64,000 nt of DNA from Ignavibacteria bacterium (GCA_012518115.1 JAAYTD010000029.1:17876-81875); one strand, 5' to 3'; positions 54,151-64,000 are shown, counted from the stretch's first letter. Notes: a model not told the origin generated them from the letters alone. Numbers and translations are program-made.

Positions 54151-57100
54151 TTAGTCATCGTATTTATAATCTTTTATAAATTCCCACTTTTCACCTAAAC
54201 GCTTATGCTCGATAATGATGAAATGCGTACCTAAGGTAGATTGGTAAAATAATTTATCAATTGGTTTGCTAAGTACATTTAATTTGTAATTCTGGAGATA
54301 TAGTTCCCTTAGAGACAGAATATTAGCTTCATTTTTTACATTAGGGTTTTTTCCTGTATTTACCTTTATTCTTGCTTCTTCTTCTTTTTTCTCAACTGAT
54401 GTTTTCCACTTACCATTACCCCAATTATGGCTCATTATTGGGTCATTATTTGTAATAGCATTATCTGCTTGCCTTATTAATTCCTTTTCTTGGTTTCCTG
54501 CATCTCTTAATTTTTTTACCCAAAGGCTAATTTTATATCCCTTGTAATCAGAAACTTCAATATTATGATTATTCCAAGTAATATGCCATTTATACATCAA
54601 ATCATCTGCTATTCTCATAGCAAAGCCTAAATGCTGTGCTAATACTCTAAAATGAGGATATCTATAGAATAATCTGGGTGAGTCCCAGCTTCTATTAATC
54701 TTACCCGATTGTATTTCATAGTCTGTAAGTCTACCTTCAAAATATTGTGTTTTCCATTCTGAGGAAATACATTCATTAAGCGAAGGAATAGCGCTTTCAA
54801 AACCATTCCAATAAAAAAGATTATAATAAGCTATATAATTTCCCATTATATCAAAAACATTTGTACTATACTCTGCCAATGAACGCATAAAACGACCATA
54901 CTTTCCAATTATATGGGCATAATGATTATCATTGTAATAATTATTGTAGTTATATGTGAAATATGAAGTACCATAACTATCGCTCTTTCTTGTATAAGAA
55001 CTTCCATTTAAATTAATTAATTGAAACATAGAATTTGCAACTTCTGCATTTTGTCCTTCAAATGCTTTTCCACCGACAACCTCTTCCTGAGTAGTATATA
55101 TCGGGAACCTAACCTTAATCTCAGGGGTTAAATAGTGTAAGTACAAATTTCTATTATTATTCTTTTGCATTATCAATATTGAATTTTCAGCATAGCTTGC
55201 ATTTTGTCCGTTTTTCATTCGTTTGCGTATATAAGATACTTTATTACCAAGATCTCTAATTACTTCAATATTTTTCATTTTTTCAGTGATACTCTTATAT
55301 GAAGAAGTTCTAAAATGGTACATAAATACATCTTTAATATCTGCATTACGTTCACTTTTTATTTTACTTAAAGCAGTTTCCTCTTTTTTAGATGCATCAG
55401 TAAATGTTTCAGAAGATTTACTAGTCTGTTTTGTAATTTTATCTACCATTGTAGTTGTAGATGACATATCACTTCCTCCTGTTGTACCGCTTAATAGTTT
55501 TGTTCTTTGGCTTTCACTTATCTGTATTTCACTTGTAGTTGTCTTTTTCGCATGTTCTGCAACAGTTGCGGACTTATTTACTACATAAAATTTAACCTGA
55601 TAAATATGTCCCGGAATCAAATTTTTCAAATCAAATTCAATTGACGGTTTTCCACGATACGAACGAGGCTCTTGCTGAGTATAAGTTTTATATTTATAAT
55701 TAAAATACACAGGAGGTTCTCTTTTATTGGTTAAATTAATAAATTCACCGAACAAGGCATCATTTCCTAAGCTCATATCTCTATTTTTTATTAAATATTC
55801 TTGAGAATACTGTAAAATAATAAAACCTTTTTGCCCATCTTGTACAAATGTTTCAAATTGCCTATTCATAGGATAAGCATCAACAATATTATCTTCATCT
55901 ATCCTATCCGGTAATTCACCGGTTTTAAAATAATATTTATATGTCTGTCGTGCTTCTTTTTCCGTATATTTTTTGCCTTTATCATCTATAGGCAGGACTT
56001 CATTACCATTTATTATTTCTCGCATATCTACTACAACTTGTACTTCAAAATTCGTATTTGGAGGAAGCATCTTGTTGAATTTTAATACAAATTGATCATT
56101 CTTTTTGATTAAATTATTAACTGTAGCTTGATCAAATTCAATTACTTCGCTTGGCTTGTCTAAATTAGTAATTTTAGTCATAGTTTTATTAAATTTAAAC
56201 TTGTAGGTACGTTTTTTGGATTCTTCATCTTCAGGATCAGATAATAAGTCAAATTCTTGATTTATCATCACATTACAAGCAATTTTTGGCGACACAAAAA
56301 CTGTAGCTTCTTTCACGGTTTTTCCGGCACTTGATACTTCGTTTTTAGTTTTCACTCCCGGTGTAACCGATTCTACAATTACCAAATCTTTCAGCGGATC
56401 TCCGACTATTTCGCATTCTTTTCCTACAGAGAATTTAGCATTAGTATTGAATTTTATTAAACCACCTAAAATACTTCCTCTCACACCCACTACGCCCTTT
56501 ATCCAGGTAGGATCTATTAGCCCTGCTTTCATTGCAGCACCTGCAGTTACTGTAACTAAAGCAAATCTCTTATTTTTTCCGAAAAACTTCAGTTGCACAC
56601 CAATATCTCCGTGCAAATATCCATATATCTGCCCGTTTGCATAATATCCATTAATACCGCCAATTTTATCACCATTTGAACATATCATACCGGCTCTATC
56701 CATTACAGATAAATCACATCCAATTAGCGTATTTAACAGAGCATACAGAGGTCCAAATTCAAAATTAAAATCGAATCCTGCTCTACAACCAAGCATAAAA
56801 CCGTTTGAAGCAGGTGGTAGCATAGGCTTACTTCTAGGAATTTCAAGTACTGCCAATATTTTTTCCGGCAAATCAGGTAATTGGAAATTTTCCATATTAT
56901 TTCCACCTAAGATATAGCCTTTTGCCCAAAGTTTAGCTTCTACAACAGCAAGATCAAAACCGGCATTTAAAGACACACATTTTCCGGTATCGATGTAATT
57001 AGGTTCGCCTATTCCCAAAATCCATTTTTTATTTTTACCATCTACGTGTAACTTAAACGGTATTTTCACTTCAGCTACCTCAATAACATTTGCATATACA

Positions 57101-60100
57101 TTTACATCTAAAGCAAATTGCCTACTTGGGTGATTATACTTAATTTCTGCATCCGCTGAAACAACGTGTTCATTTTTTCCATCACCTATTGCATTCATAA
57201 CTCCTTTTAGAGATATTTCTTCAAATTTGGAATTTTTGGTAGTGGCAGTCAGAGCTAATTTTCCATTTATCATTCTTGCTCCACCTGCAGATTTATCAGC
57301 TGCTAAATATATTTCAGCTCGCATTCCGAAAGCAGATTCTCCTGATTCAACCGGTACATAAGTCAATCCCGTTACACTTGCTCCTACTGTTGTCAAACTT
57401 TCAAACTGTATGGTACTTGTATCTATTTCAAATTTTCCGTCTTCTTCATCAATTTCCGGTATCTTACATCTAAATGAATTATCATTTTGCGTAACCATAT
57501 TTTTCCATACACCGCCACCAAAGCCGGTTAAAGCTATAGGATAGGCAATAGGAATTGAAGCAGCATCACCTAAATTAACTGCACCATCTACATAAAAATA
57601 GTTAATGTTTTTTGCCGGACTGCCTTTCTTTATATTACCAAACTGCACAGTAGCACTTGCCGTAATATCCATAGGAAATTTACATCTTACTGCACCTCTG
57701 AATCCATCACCATAGGTAGCATCTTTATCGTATAAATTTAATTTTCCTTCTAAATGTACCGGTCCAAATTCGCCTTTTACACCAATTTCAGTAAATTTAA
57801 AATCAAAATTATACATTGCCGGAGAAGCATCAAATTTATAATCAAAGGCTACATCACAATAAAACGCCGGTGTGGCAGTACCCTCGCCCATTGTTTTATC
57901 TCCATTGCCTAAGCTTAAACTTATCGGAAGTTCTATTCCTACCCTTTTTGATATAACGGTACCGTTTTTAGCAGCAGCTACAAGTTCTGTTTTTGTTTTT
58001 CCCGTTAAGTATGAATATTTATTTAATTCTGCCTCAGTAACTCCTCCGTTGCTTCTTAATGAAAATTTTGGCGAGCCAAGTTTAAATGAAAAAGTACCTA
58101 CTTTACCTTCAGATTTACCTTCAGATTCTCCTTCGGATTTATCTTCAGATTTCGCGCTTTTGTCTTTCTTATTTTTAGATTCTGTTTTGCTAGAATCCTT
58201 TTCAGGAACATCAGTTCCCCAACCTAATCCCCAATCACCGGCATCGAATACAAAATCCGGTTTTCCAAGAGAATCTCTGTTGGAAATATACATATTTTTA
58301 AAACTAACTAATTCGAGTTTGAAATTTTTTCCATCACTTTTTTGGTCATTTCCAATACTCATAGTAGCACTAAGGCTACCATTCAAGTTAGCTTTCAAAG
58401 TTACTTCATTTTCATTATCCTTTTCTTCCACCTTTACATTGACATAAGAAGTTGGGTCAACATTTGCTCTAAAATACTTGAAAAAATTATATTGCATCGT
58501 TGGCACTACATTAAATTCATATTTCATACTCTGACCCTTTGGAATGGAGAGAACACTGGTATATGTCATATATGTAGAATCTTCATTTAAAGGTAATTTG
58601 AGTTTACCGCTCATTTTACCTTCTCTAAATGAATTTTGCACAATCATCATTTGAATTGTATCTAATGAAAATGCCCAACCGCCTAATTTACCGGTACTTA
58701 TATCGATTAAATTTTTCATTCCTACAGTCAAAGTCAAACCTTTGGAATCATAGAAAGCATTGCTTGCTATAAATTTAAACGGTTTATCAGCTTTGCTTCC
58801 GGTAAGGTAATTTGGTAATCCAAATTCAATTTCTTCAAAGAATAAACCTTTAAATTCTTCATCTGTTTGGAATGTTTTATCCTTCTCTTTTATTTCTTTT
58901 ACGATTTTCTTATATCCCGGCGGATCTTTTTTAGTGGAATGGTCATAAATAGCTTTTTTTACTCCGAAAGTAAAATCCGGATAGTCTTTTAGCTTGAACT
59001 CGTCCATTGAGATTTCTGCTGTCCAGTCGTCCCATGAAACAAATTCCGTTTTGATAATGACATCTACAGATTTTTTATCTTTTTTCGTACTTATTATTCC
59101 TGCTTCAGGTTCAATTTTAACTTTTGCAGCTAATGCAATGCCATCGAATCCCTTTTTACTCCATTTAACGTAAGTATTTCTCTCACCGCCGGCGATAAAT
59201 AGTTTACATTTTGCATCTTCACCCAAAGGTATTTCGGCATCGCCCAATAAAGCAAATCTACCGTTTGCTACAGGATTACCGTCCATACATATATCGGACA
59301 TTCCAAAAGGTATGGCTTGATTTACCTCAGGTATATCCAAGAAGTAGAGAACTGAGAAAGCCGAACCTTTAGGTGTGAATTTCATATCGCTAATTGCAAG
59401 ATTTATATTGTAGCCCTCAACCTTATATTCTAACTTCATCGGCAATGTTTGGGCGCTTAAGCCTACCAATTGAGAACCGAGTTTAATCTCTTGCTTAAAT
59501 TGCTTTATATATTTCTGTGCTTCACTGAAATTACTAATTGAGTTTTCTACACCTTTATTAAAATATCTTTCGTACCAATTTCCTGCTTTATCATGGAAAG
59601 ATCTGAAAAATTCCGTATAATTTACATTCAGCGTAGTATCATCATAAGAACCTACGGCATACCCGCCGATTACCTGTTTATCGGCATTTACAGTGATACT
59701 GTCAAATTCTACAATTAAATTAATCCAATTAAAATACTCAAATTTTCCGATTATGGATTCTCTTATTACTCCCTTGCCCTTAAAAGCATTGTTACCAATA
59801 CTTCTTACTTCTGCAATTCTCATAGTGAAATCACCGATAGTAACTTCATCGCCTACATTTAGCGTGCTGACAGCAGTTTGGTTTTTCGGTTGTTCTATTC
59901 CGCAATCTATATTTGATACGGCTAATCTTACAGGCTTTTCATCTTCCTTGTCCTTGTCCTTGTCTTTATCTTTATCTTTATCTTTGTCTTTGTCATCAGT
60001 TTTCGTAGTATCCTTATCACCATATATGAAAGAACAAGCAAGGCTTTTTCCTTGATTTTTGATTTCTATATCAGGATTGCTGCTTTTCGCTATTACTTGC

Positions 60101-60963
60101 ACAACATAAGTTTCACCCTTTTTAAAAATATTCGGATAAGCACTTGTATCGATTAACAGCGAGCTTGAATATAAATTCTCTCGTTTTATCAATGGTGGAT
60201 TATTATTTGCTGCGTCGTCTTCTGTTTGGCTCTCCAAGAGATTTGTTAGTTTGAATTCATAAGTAAGTGTATTCAAATTCGCACCGCAAGTATTTGTCGG
60301 TGCAAGCCAAGTGAAATTAATAATCTTCTTAGCATCAATCTTTTTCTTGATATAGTTGCTTTCAGGCATTACGATGGAATTTATCGGCATCGTAATCATT
60401 GGCTGCGTTGCTTCGTAGCAAATGGTTATCTGAGCACAACTTGCATTAGGATCGGAAAGCGGCACAGGAGAATTTCCAACAGGAATATCATAATCTAAGG
60501 CGATAAAGCATAAACTATAAATCCCTTCCGGTAGTCTTAACCCTGTTGCAATATTGATAAAATCAATACTGCCCATTCCTGTATATATAAAGTCTGCTTC
60601 CGTATAACCATCGAAAGCATGTTTCATTTGGTCGGCAGTAATAATATTAGTACCGGGCATATTGATTACCACAGGCGATAATGGTCTTTTATACTCATTT
60701 GTAGTTAACGATACGTCTCTGGTAGGCGCAAGTTGTTGTAACTTTATGGCAAAATAAATGTTTTTTTTTGTCGGAGCACCTGCCCCTGTACTACTTACTC
60801 TTAACGATAAGTATTTGCCCGGATCTTCTTTAAAAAGACCTAAAAAGGAAGTAAAATTAGGTTTAGGTATCACTTGCACTTGAAGTGGATATGGCTGTGC
60901 CTTAGCTAAAATAGGGAAAAGTATTGCTAAAGCTATAACAACAAATTGTCTAATTTTGTTCAT
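54151..60963 (-). CDS. Giant secreted TANFOR-domain-like protein
   Basis: 2270 residues with a signal peptide (IRQFVVIALAILFPILAKA). The start of the mature chain (QPYPLQVQVIPKPNFTSF) and the internal VDGAVNLGDAASIPIAYPIA followed by LTGFGGG resemble the TANFOR family of very large Bacteroidota surface proteins. A (Asp-Lys)n linker lies at about residues 322-342 and a Ser-Glu-Gly-Lys linker at about 935-960. Long repetitive beta regions occupy 400-1650. The last 600 residues are mixed, with Ser/Thr-rich segments. There is no T9SS sorting domain, so the export route is open. AAGGAG precedes the ATG by 9 bases. The FN3 gene lies upstream on the same strand, and the wreck of a second copy lies beyond it. 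The function is unknown; an adhesin or filament is the likely class. Confidence 0.75.
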   Translation of the reverse strand: MNKIRQFVVIALAILFPILAKAQPYPLQVQVIPKPNFTSFLGLFKEDPGKYLSLRVSSTGAGAPTKKNIYFAIKLQQLAPTRDVSLTTNEYKRPLSPVVINMPGTNIITADQMKHAFDGYTEADFIYTGMGSIDFINIATGLRLPEGIYSLCFIALDYDIPVGNSPVPLSDPNASCAQITICYEATQPMITMPINSIVMPESNYIKKKIDAKKIINFTWLAPTNTCGANLNTLTYEFKLTNLLESQTEDDAANNNPPLIKRENLYSSSLLIDTSAYPNIFKKGETYVVQVIAKSSNPDIEIKNQGKSLACSFIYGDKDTTKTDDKDKDKDKDKDKDKDKEDEKPVRLAVSNIDCGIEQPKNQTAVSTLNVGDEVTIGDFTMRIAEVRSIGNNAFKGKGVIRESIIGKFEYFNWINLIVEFDSITVNADKQVIGGYAVGSYDDTTLNVNYTEFFRSFHDKAGNWYERYFNKGVENSISNFSEAQKYIKQFKQEIKLGSQLVGLSAQTLPMKLEYKVEGYNINLAISDMKFTPKGSAFSVLYFLDIPEVNQAIPFGMSDICMDGNPVANGRFALLGDAEIPLGEDAKCKLFIAGGERNTYVKWSKKGFDGIALAAKVKIEPEAGIISTKKDKKSVDVIIKTEFVSWDDWTAEISMDEFKLKDYPDFTFGVKKAIYDHSTKKDPPGYKKIVKEIKEKDKTFQTDEEFKGLFFEEIEFGLPNYLTGSKADKPFKFIASNAFYDSKGLTLTVGMKNLIDISTGKLGGWAFSLDTIQMMIVQNSFREGKMSGKLKLPLNEDSTYMTYTSVLSIPKGQSMKYEFNVVPTMQYNFFKYFRANVDPTSYVNVKVEEKDNENEVTLKANLNGSLSATMSIGNDQKSDGKNFKLELVSFKNMYISNRDSLGKPDFVFDAGDWGLGWGTDVPEKDSSKTESKNKKDKSAKSEDKSEGESEGKSEGKVGTFSFKLGSPKFSLRSNGGVTEAELNKYSYLTGKTKTELVAAAKNGTVISKRVGIELPISLSLGNGDKTMGEGTATPAFYCDVAFDYKFDASPAMYNFDFKFTEIGVKGEFGPVHLEGKLNLYDKDATYGDGFRGAVRCKFPMDITASATVQFGNIKKGSPAKNINYFYVDGAVNLGDAASIPIAYPIALTGFGGGVWKNMVTQNDNSFRCKIPEIDEEDGKFEIDTSTIQFESLTTVGASVTGLTYVPVESGESAFGMRAEIYLAADKSAGGARMINGKLALTATTKNSKFEEISLKGVMNAIGDGKNEHVVSADAEIKYNHPSRQFALDVNVYANVIEVAEVKIPFKLHVDGKNKKWILGIGEPNYIDTGKCVSLNAGFDLAVVEAKLWAKGYILGGNNMENFQLPDLPEKILAVLEIPRSKPMLPPASNGFMLGCRAGFDFNFEFGPLYALLNTLIGCDLSVMDRAGMICSNGDKIGGINGYYANGQIYGYLHGDIGVQLKFFGKNKRFALVTVTAGAAMKAGLIDPTWIKGVVGVRGSILGGLIKFNTNAKFSVGKECEIVGDPLKDLVIVESVTPGVKTKNEVSSAGKTVKEATVFVSPKIACNVMINQEFDLLSDPEDEESKKRTYKFKFNKTMTKITNLDKPSEVIEFDQATVNNLIKKNDQFVLKFNKMLPPNTNFEVQVVVDMREIINGNEVLPIDDKGKKYTEKEARQTYKYYFKTGELPDRIDEDNIVDAYPMNRQFETFVQDGQKGFIILQYSQEYLIKNRDMSLGNDALFGEFINLTNKREPPVYFNYKYKTYTQQEPRSYRGKPSIEFDLKNLIPGHIYQVKFYVVNKSATVAEHAKKTTTSEIQISESQRTKLLSGTTGGSDMSSTTTMVDKITKQTSKSSETFTDASKKEETALSKIKSERNADIKDVFMYHFRTSSYKSITEKMKNIEVIRDLGNKVSYIRKRMKNGQNASYAENSILIMQKNNNRNLYLHYLTPEIKVRFPIYTTQEEVVGGKAFEGQNAEVANSMFQLINLNGSSYTRKSDSYGTSYFTYNYNNYYNDNHYAHIIGKYGRFMRSLAEYSTNVFDIMGNYIAYYNLFYWNGFESAIPSLNECISSEWKTQYFEGRLTDYEIQSGKINRSWDSPRLFYRYPHFRVLAQHLGFAMRIADDLMYKWHITWNNHNIEVSDYKGYKISLWVKKLRDAGNQEKELIRQADNAITNNDPIMSHNWGNGKWKTSVEKKEEEARIKVNTGKNPNVKNEANILSLRELYLQNYKLNVLSKPIDKLFYQSTLGTHFIIIEHKRLGEKWEFIKDYKYDD
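59944..59996 (-). repeat. Hexanucleotide repeat encoding (Asp-Lys)n
   Basis: About nine tandem 6-bp units (GACAAR/GATAAA on the coding strand) make the Asp-Lys linker of the giant protein. Slippage by whole units would change linker length without breaking the frame. Confidence 0.8.
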
Positions 60964-61256
60964 TAGATTGCTCCTTTATTTATGTTTATTATTTATTACT
61001 TGTTTAATTATTTGCTTTTTGGATAAATTTAATTTACTATCAAATAATTATTTCCGCAGTCCGAAAACGACAGAAATATAAATCATATAAAAAATATTCC
61101 TTTCATAATAACATCATCGACAAAATGTACTTTCATCAACAATATTATTATGAAAAATTATGAAAAAAGAATTTTATAATCAGCAATTAATTTTACCGAT
61201 TTTTTTAGTTTTTTATACAATAATTTAACACGAGAATATTTTAAGTCATTATAAAA

Positions 61257-63494
61257 TCAAGGGATAGAAATAGTGACTTCTTCTCCGTTTCCAATTTTAG
61301 CACCCATTCTATAAGGCACTATTTTATATTTATAATTTGTTGATTCATTGATTTGCGAATCATTATATTCCAATGTTTCTTTATCTACTGATTCATACAT
61401 ATTCCAACCGTCGTTGTTAGTGCTTTTGTATATTACATAATGAAAGTCTTTGGAAAAATTTGGTTTTTTCCATTTTAAATTAACTTTCTTATCTTTAGAA
61501 TTATACTTAGCTTCTAATTTGATAAACAGTTCGGTATTGTTTCTTTCATTTAATTTTACTGTTACCACTTGAGACGGTGAGGAAAACAAACCTGAAGCAT
61601 CTTCGGATTGCATGCAATATTCATAAATTCCTGCTTCGGAAGTTGCTGTATCAACTAAATTTATCCTAAAGTTTTCAACTTCCGCACTTGTAATGGTTCG
61701 CACTGTGTCCCATTTTGCATTTTCTTTTCTTTTCAAGAAATAATGCTTTTTTATATCAGCACCGTTATCTACGATAAAAGTAAATTTCACTTCATCATTT
61801 CCTACGAAGTATGATTCAACCAAAGGTTTCACAGGAGCGTGGAAATCAGGTATCTTGCCGACAGCTACTTCAGAATAATCAGAGTGATTACCGGCTCTAT
61901 CTACTGCAACTACTTTGTAATAAATTTCTTTATTTAAAAGGCTCGGATCAACTCTATCCAAATACATATTCATTTCTGTCGGCACATCGGTTAATTGGTT
62001 AAACATATGATCCAAATTCATTGAATAATAAACCTTATATCCTTCAATATCATCTTCTTCATTATGATCCCAAGTGATTGCACATAAACCGCTTGAATCT
62101 ACAACTGCTGATACATTCTTAGGCGGCAATGGCGCGATAGTATCGTTCAAATAAAGTGTTGCGACTTTTGAAGGGAAATATTTACCCGAAAAATCTACTG
62201 CATAGATGAAATAAATATTGTACAAGCCTTCTTTTACGTTATCGTGTATGAATTCCTTAGTACCGGGAGGCAATAATTCTTCTGTCAGAAAATCTATATG
62301 TTCCTGTGCAAAAGTATGTTGATGCGAAATAAAATAACCTTGCAGTTTATCTTTATGTTCCGGTTCTTTCCAAGTAAGTTTTACTTTGTTAGGACCAATT
62401 TTTATTGCTTTAAAGTCGCTTGGCGGATCTAATGCAATTTCTTTCTCTGCGACACCGCTTACGATTTCCGAATAATCAGATCTATCATTAAAAGCATCTG
62501 TTGCATAAACTCTATAGTAATATTTTTTACCGTTTGGCACAGTATCAATATATGATATATATGATTCCGTAAAACGAGGTCGTGTCGCTTTTGGATAATG
62601 GATAATTTGCGTACTATCAGCTAAATCAGTTTCCGGTAAATCCGTTTTAACCGAATTAGAATCCATATCGTAATCATAATCGGCGTTATCACTTGCTTCT
62701 TCTTTTTCATCGCTATAAAAATACGGTTTTGTATTAAGCGGCGTGAAATTAATGCTGTCTGTACTACGCTCTATATAATAAGCTGTGAAATAATTATCGC
62801 GTAACCAATTAAGCTTAATATGACCGTCGCCAGATTCAGTGTAAAGTCTGGAAGGCTTGAGATATAGCTTATTAATAAAGGATATATCTATATGATAAGT
62901 AACAGGAGAAACCGCCATAATACTTGTATCTACCAATGGTGTTATTCTAAGAGTTATAACGGAATCCTGTATATCTTTCATATCTCTGATTTTAAAAGAA
63001 TATCTTAAACCAATTGCATCTGCTACATCGGGGTCTAAATCCGCTGCAAGCAATGTATAAGCAAATCGCATATTCTGCTCATCTTCTTTGGCTTTTAAGT
63101 CGGCTATCGGTCCTACTTCATCACCTCTAAGATCTATCTCGCCGTAGAGAAATTCCGTAGCGACCATACCCTGAGGATGCTTCTCGTCTTTATAACGCTC
63201 TATCATTTGTTCTTTAGTTAATGGTTTGAAAATAGCATCTCGCACCGGCACGGTACGTTCTACTGTTTTCTCATCGTCTTCTGTACCTATTACATCATAG
63301 AAAACTCTTTCTATTTTGTAGCCGTATTTATTGCATAAGAGCCATAATGTAGGAGTATTCGGTGCCCAACGTACTACAACGGAATCACCGTAATTTCTTG
63401 CTGTAACCTTTATTTCAGGTTCTATTTTGTCTTGTGCATTTATTGTAAAAATGCATAAGAATACTAATAATACATATTTTGATAGCTTTTTCAT
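61257..63494 (-). CDS. Secreted fibronectin type III protein, partner of the TANFOR-like gene
   Basis: About 745 residues from the preferred ATG at 63494, which gives a clean signal peptide (LSKYVLLVFLCIFTINA). The longer reading from 63536 starts inside the remnant of another gene and adds 14 residues before the signal. About five FN3-like modules fill residues 200-745 (HIKLNWLRDNYFTAYYIERS, KVKLTWKEPEHKDKLQGYF, CAITWDHNEEDDIEGYKVYY, KVNLKWKKPNFSKDFHYVIY). The first 190 residues are a separate domain. The pair FN3 protein then TANFOR-like protein is on one strand with a 293-base gap; that gap contains no gene that I can support. Confidence 0.8.
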   Translation of the reverse strand: MKKLSKYVLLVFLCIFTINAQDKIEPEIKVTARNYGDSVVVRWAPNTPTLWLLCNKYGYKIERVFYDVIGTEDDEKTVERTVPVRDAIFKPLTKEQMIERYKDEKHPQGMVATEFLYGEIDLRGDEVGPIADLKAKEDEQNMRFAYTLLAADLDPDVADAIGLRYSFKIRDMKDIQDSVITLRITPLVDTSIMAVSPVTYHIDISFINKLYLKPSRLYTESGDGHIKLNWLRDNYFTAYYIERSTDSINFTPLNTKPYFYSDEKEEASDNADYDYDMDSNSVKTDLPETDLADSTQIIHYPKATRPRFTESYISYIDTVPNGKKYYYRVYATDAFNDRSDYSEIVSGVAEKEIALDPPSDFKAIKIGPNKVKLTWKEPEHKDKLQGYFISHQHTFAQEHIDFLTEELLPPGTKEFIHDNVKEGLYNIYFIYAVDFSGKYFPSKVATLYLNDTIAPLPPKNVSAVVDSSGLCAITWDHNEEDDIEGYKVYYSMNLDHMFNQLTDVPTEMNMYLDRVDPSLLNKEIYYKVVAVDRAGNHSDYSEVAVGKIPDFHAPVKPLVESYFVGNDEVKFTFIVDNGADIKKHYFLKRKENAKWDTVRTITSAEVENFRINLVDTATSEAGIYEYCMQSEDASGLFSSPSQVVTVKLNERNNTELFIKLEAKYNSKDKKVNLKWKKPNFSKDFHYVIYKSTNNDGWNMYESVDKETLEYNDSQINESTNYKYKIVPYRMGAKIGNGEEVTISIP

Positions 63495-63528
63495 AGTGTT
63501 TGCCACCTTATTATTTTTTAAAATTATT

Positions 63529-63872
63529 TTATTCATCGTATTTATACTTCTTTATAAATTTCCAATTTCTACCCAAGCGTTTATATTCGATAATAATGTT
63601 GATAGTAATCAATGCAAGAGAGCAACATCAGTTATTGCCATAATTCAGGATAAATATAACTCATAATTACAATTCTACGCTTATTCTTTTTAATAAAATA
63701 ATAATATACGGAATTTTACAACATATAGAGTATAACAAAGAATAAGCTATGTTTTTTGTTAGCTCTTACACAGTCTCCATTAGGATCGGGAGAACGAATA
63801 TTGCTGAGCCTGAAGTATAACAGGAAAAATTATTGCTATAACAGTAATAATAAATCGTCTAATTTTGTTAAT
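63529..63872 (-). pseudogene. Remnant of a second TANFOR-like gene: both ends present, the middle deleted
   Basis: Bases 63814-63900 match 60905-61000, the signal-peptide and leader region of the giant gene: the - strand reads INKIRRFIITVIAIIFPVIL, but the ATG has become ATT (63870-63872), with the AAGGAG Shine-Dalgarno still in place, and a stop follows about ten codons later. Bases 63529-63605 encode IIIEYKRLGRNWKFIKKYKY-DE-stop, matching the last residues of the giant protein (IIIEHKRLGEKWEFIKDYKY-DD). Only about 200 bases lie between the two ends, so nearly all of the 6.8-kb gene is gone. The FN3 gene follows directly. Confidence 0.85.
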
Positions 63873-64000
63873 TAGATTTCTCCTTAATTTATATTTATTA
63901 TTAAGTTAATTGCCTGTTTACATAATTCTTTAATTTAGTGAACATCTTTTTTGTTTTTAAACAAAAATTTTGATAGAGGCGGTATGCTCCATTGGTATGA
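63873..64000. other. Right-hand end of the window
   Basis: The first 30 bases continue the similarity to the leader of the giant gene. The rest is A/T-rich until GATAGAGGCGGTATGCTCC near the edge. I see no supportable gene or RNA in the part visible here. Confidence 0.4.

Noticed and set aside
57872..58447. 191-residue frame on the + strand opposite the giant gene
   Set aside because: Antisense shadow of a coding region with strong signal-peptide and domain support; composition is Ser/Pro/Leu-rich as expected from the reverse strand.
59693..60055. 120-residue frame with (Ser-Leu)n on the + strand
   Set aside because: The repeat is the antisense of the Asp-Lys hexamer tract.
63495..63536. 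ATG at 63536 as the start of the FN3 protein
   Set aside because: It falls out of frame inside the last codons of the TANFOR-like pseudogene; the ATG at 63494 gives a normal signal peptide.

Overview
The window is AT-rich, gene-dense bacterial DNA from the Bacteroidota/FCB side of the tree. The evidence is a recurring promoter pattern (TTTG, 19-20 nt, then TAnnTTTG) at several genes, two secreted proteins ending in type IX secretion (T9SS) type A-like sorting domains, an OmpA/von Willebrand protein and many surface proteins with fibronectin type III folds. A deep relative such as Ignavibacteria or Kapabacteria fits the mix of housekeeping and giant surface proteins, but the sequence alone does not fix the class. 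I see no tRNA, rRNA, CRISPR array or transposase gene.

Layout. 0.1-5.6 kb: tsaD, an MsbA-type ABC exporter and a membrane GAF/degenerate-GGDEF protein. 5.9-10.6 kb is accessory: a single-chain restriction-modification protein with a small partner and a decayed duplicate of their junction, a ppGpp-hydrolase-like domain fused to an alpha/beta hydrolase, a DUF486 membrane protein and a MITE-like repeat. 10.7-17.2 kb: phosphohexomutase-pnp and ligA-beta-barrel operons. 17.5-25.6 kb: a redoxin/propeller protein, a LolA-like protein, and a five-gene leftward unit (VWA-OmpA, YqaA, an unusual AroA, a phosphodiester glycosidase, PTS EIIA). 25.7-31.4 kb: an inner-membrane-anchored GldM-like protein followed by two tandem-paralogous outer-membrane proteins. 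31.8-34.7 kb: PAS protein-murF-rlmN. 34.9-36.5 kb: a type II-like restriction endonuclease and methyltransferase pair. 36.7-44 kb: ettA-lspA, a nine-repeat FN3 T9SS substrate, and mraZ-rsmH cut off from the rest of the dcw cluster. 44.4-51.1 kb: an SD-led secreted protein with internal duplications, a three-gene unit (small membrane protein, PstS-like lipoprotein, coiled coil), xthA and an Asp-box T9SS substrate. 51.2-54.1 kb: split transketolase between inverted copies of a hairpin element. 54.1-64 kb: a 2270-residue TANFOR-like secreted protein, its FN3 partner, and the wreck of a second TANFOR-like copy.

The most informative non-obvious signals are the pseudogene of the giant protein, represented by both of its ends with almost everything between deleted; the MraZ operator of in-phase TGGGN boxes over the mraZ promoter; the AroA with about 125 inserted residues and no recognisable glyphosate-site glycine; the ppGpp-hydrolase-like/esterase fusion; and a dispersed repeat family that occupies the gaps between transcription units. 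Several conventional longest-ORF starts are probably wrong, because they lie inside promoter elements or inside the pseudogene; corrected starts are used here.
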